DNA of 64,000 nt from Lanius collurio (taxonomy: Eukaryota > Chordata > Aves > Passeriformes > Laniidae): NCBI GenBank assembly GCA_020086605.1, contig JACBWW010000002.1, positions 31,469,287-31,533,286 on the forward strand, written 5' to 3'. Positions 61,401 to 64,000 of the stretch are shown one piece after another. Below the pieces are notes generated by a model. That model had not been told where the DNA came from and searched no databases. It saw nothing but the letters and a program-made list of their open reading frames with translations. Position numbers and translations under genes: made by a program. Position 1 is the stretch's first letter. The number at the start of each line of letters is the position of its first letter.

Positions 61401-63659
61401 TAATGAACAGACAGATGCGTATTAAGTGAGCAGCTCTGAGGGTGTGGAAGGAAGCAGAAATATGGGGCAGTAAACACTTTGATGTTGCCTGGGTAAAGGT
61501 ATATTTCAAAATTACTCTGCTTGCTGCTGTTTCTTGTATCCAGACTGGATTTTCCTATCACTGTGTGGCAGCAAATCATTTTGTTTCTTGCTGGTACAGT
61601 GAGGGAAACTGAAACATGAACTTTCCTTCTCACAGCCGTGCTTTGGATTGCTTCAATTCTCCCACTCCTGGGAAGAGTTTGCAAACCTGAGGTGGCAGAG
61701 ATCCATGTGGGAAAATTTTTGGCAAATCTTTGGTGTCAGAATTGTGAAGAAATTTAAGGGGTTAGCTGGAGAAAACAGAAGGTCCTCTGGATTTGGAAGG
61801 AACAGGTGAAAAGTACAAGCAGAATTAAGCAGGGTACAAAACAAGATGCAGGGACAGGAAGAACAAGAAATTATTTCACCTCTGACCATACAGATAAAAT
61901 AGTTTGCAGAGGGGCTAATCAAAACCACCGTAAACACTCAAGACAAATCCACCTGTGAAATAGGTTGAGGGAGGTGTGTACAAAAGAAGACCAAATACTA
62001 TCAGTTAAAAACAGCAAGGAAATAAATAACATGGTAATAAAATGCTGATAGGTTTAAACACTTGCTCTGCTACTTGTTGAGAGGAATACTTATATTATTC
62101 AGTGCACATCAATCTCCTTGGATGTATTTTTTTGAGAGTAGTTTAATATGTAAAATGAGGGCATTTTCATTGTCTGTTCTCAGTGTAGCATTACAAATCT
62201 TATTTATCAATTAAAAGGGGCTATAGGCTCTGCAGTATTCCCAGCTAAAGGCCTTTTCTTTCCTGGAGTTTATGTAGCTTAAGAGGGTCACAGGTATGAT
62301 GTAAGGTCTGCCTCCAGCTCCCTGTAGAAACCATGTAACCCCCCAAGGCCAAGGTAGCAGTCCCAGAGGAGAGGTTAGCTGAGGAGAGGAAAATGTGAAT
62401 GGTGACACAAAGTTTTTCTTCATAAAGAATTGAGATGTGTTTTGGGAGTCTGTGTTCCCTCTCCTCAGGTGTGCAATAGGAGGTATTGTGTGCAGCCTTC
62501 ACAGCCTGCAGCCATGGACTTCGCTGCTGATGAAGGATTCAGAGACTGAAGTCCAGTCTCAGATGGGAATTGCAAGCAGAGATGGCTCCTCATCCTGTAC
62601 TTCTAGAGATGCATGCTGATCATGTAAGAGTTTTCTTTGTACACTCATTTCTTTGGAAATATATGTGGATTAGCTTCTGTGGAAACAAAATCTAATTGAG
62701 CTCTAAGTATTTGGACTGACTATCCCTCTCTGTGTCTGCCTGCCTGCCTCTCTGCCTTTTGATCTAGCTACAATTTTTTTAGTCTCTGCTCAAGTGAGAC
62801 TCCTCTTCTTAACAACTCCTCTGTTTGAAGCCACTATAACTTCACTATGACAAAGTAGTTTTATTCCTGATAACAACTTTTTTTGTACTTTACAGTGCTT
62901 GAATGTCTCAGGGCCCTTTTTGAAACCCATTATCTCCAATGCACCTTTCCTTGACCCTTCCATTTCATCAGCACCTGCCTGTGGTACAAGTAATTCTTTG
63001 CCAATTTTGGAGCAGGGAGTACCTCTATATTCTGAGGCAAATTTTGAGGCCTTTTTGGGGCAGAGGAAGTTCTTGGATTTGGTGTGAGATATTTATATCT
63101 GGTATACACACACCTGTCTTCCTCACCCCTGCCTGCCCATGGTGCAGATACTCATGTCCTACCTCTCACAAATCCTGGCTTGCTGAAGGGCTGGCTCAGT
63201 GTGGAAGGTAAAGGCAGTGTCAGGTGATGTAGGGATGGACATGCAACATGCTGATTTGAAGGCCTAAACTGGAGCTACACAGCATTTTGAGGTGCATTAG
63301 TGTTTTACTGAAGTAAAAGATAATTAGGTTGGATGGTCTATCAGATGGATCATTCTTTGACATGACAAATATGTCACAGTAAATAGATTGCATACAAGAG
63401 AAGTGCAGATGATGTGCTTAGCTAAAATATTTATATATGTTTTCTTATATAACTTTGTTCATGTACAACATCCTAAGAAGTATTAATGAGTCAAAAGAAG
63501 TTTACTAGAGCCTACATTTCTACATTACAGCATCCTTCTTTGTAAACTCTACTTTTTTTTTTTTTTTAAATCATCTATTTATGTCTGCTACTTGGTATCC
63601 TTTTTATTGGTTTGTTAGATGATTTCAAAGACTGCCAGTTCATAGAAATGATCTGGTAA
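55483..63659. other. Unique noncoding DNA, no gene recognised
   Basis: Long AT-rich stretch with no recognised repeat or exon. The 147-codon plus frame at 55483-55926 is the longest outside repeats but matches nothing known (see findings). 57540-57680 is rich in TAATTAG/TTTGAAAT-type words. A (TGCC)3 spot is at 62737-62749 and a T15 run at 63553-63567. A polypyrimidine-ACAG acceptor-like site at 62879-62895 precedes a 62-codon open frame to 63087 without recognisable content. Confidence 0.5.
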
Positions 63660-64000
63660 AAGCAAGTCCTTTGAGGAGCAGGTGAGGGAGTTGGGTTTCT
63701 TTAGCTTGGAGAAGAGAGAGGAGAAGAGGAGGCTCTTCATTATCTTCAACTACCTGGAATGGGGCTACAGCTAGGTGGGGATCAGCCTTTTCACCCAGAC
63801 AACCAGGTGATAGGACAAGAGGACACAGCCTCAGGCTGCACCAGGAGAGTTTCAGGTTGGATATCAGGAGGAATTTCTTCACAGAAAAGATAGTTAAACA
63901 CTGGAACTGGCTGGCCTGGGAGGTGCTGGAGCCACTGTCCCTGCAGGTGTTTAAGAAAAGACAGGGCGTGGCACACAGTGTCCTGTTCTAGTTGACAAGG
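63660..64000 (+). mobile_element. CR1 LINE, ORF2 C-terminal part, cut by window edge
   Basis: On the plus strand the order is TTTGAGGAGCAGGTGAGGGAG (FEEQVREL), then TTTAGCTTGGAGAAGAGAG (FSLEK), CTACCTGGAATGGGGCTACAGC, GATAGGACAAGAGGACACAG, TTGGATATCAGGAGGAATTTCTTC (LDIRRNFF), CACTGGAACTGGCTGGCC, GAGGTGCTGGAGCC and GTTTAAGAAAAGACAGGGCGTGGC. This is the CR1 ORF2 C-terminal consensus in order and sense direction. A small duplication of GAGAAGAG and loss of the AGGGGAGACCTT block near 63705-63745 breaks the frame. The 5' edge is fuzzy around 63655-63662. The element's 3' terminus probably lies just beyond the window. Confidence 0.94.

Noticed and set aside
62879..63087. Acceptor-like polypyrimidine tract and 62-codon open frame
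   Set aside because: No donor site, start codon or recognisable protein content. Such acceptor-like strings are frequent in AT-rich introns.
1..64000. CRISPR arrays, operons, riboswitches, Shine-Dalgarno sites
   Set aside because: No regularly spaced repeats of CRISPR type and no long gene-dense frames. The CR1 and LTR content shows vertebrate DNA, so prokaryotic features are not expected.

Overview
The window looks like vertebrate nuclear DNA, almost certainly from a bird. It is AT-rich and CpG-poor, and reading frames are short on both strands. Four fragments match the CR1 LINE family that dominates bird genomes, two of them carrying the typical 3' end (a short copy of the TCATAGAATCACAGAAT-like tail followed by a GGAAGG-type block). 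The 35,075-35,472 copy resembles the CR1 type abundant in Neoaves. A passerine is plausible, but I cannot prove the order from this sequence. I found no convincing protein-coding exon, RNA gene or CRISPR array. The window is best read as an intergenic or deep-intronic stretch.

Layout. 1-4,651: unique sequence with two short hairpins. 4,652-5,102: a solo-LTR-like element on the + strand. 5,103-17,528: mostly unique, with an ancient MIR/L2-like SINE relic near 7,900, a CpG-bearing island with frames open on both strands near 12,450, a hairpin and possible tRNA-like relic near 13,760-13,925, and CA and T/G-rich simple repeats near 14.4-15 kb. 17,530-17,720: an imperfect tandem duplication of about 100-110 bp, followed by an 11-bp inverted repeat. 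22,288-22,762: CR1 (-). 27,587-28,030: a second copy of the LTR on the - strand. 33,677-33,712: a 17-bp-arm palindrome. 35,075-35,472: CR1 (-). 41,476-41,582: an expanded hexanucleotide/trinucleotide array. 48,000-48,392: an internal CR1 fragment (-), frameshifted. 48,978-49,040: a second MIR-like relic. 50,348-50,374: a 27-T run. 63,660-64,000: CR1 (+), cut by the window edge.

No genes can be seen working together here. What the window does show is a record of old retroelement insertions: two LTR copies of one family in opposite orientation about 22.5 kb apart, and four independently truncated CR1 copies. Small palindromes and low-order repeats are scattered through otherwise unique DNA. I did not find a novel multi-gene system. 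The best leads are the LTR pair with candidate 4-bp target duplications, the 33,677 palindrome, the 17.5-kb tandem duplication and the 12.45-kb CpG-bearing island.
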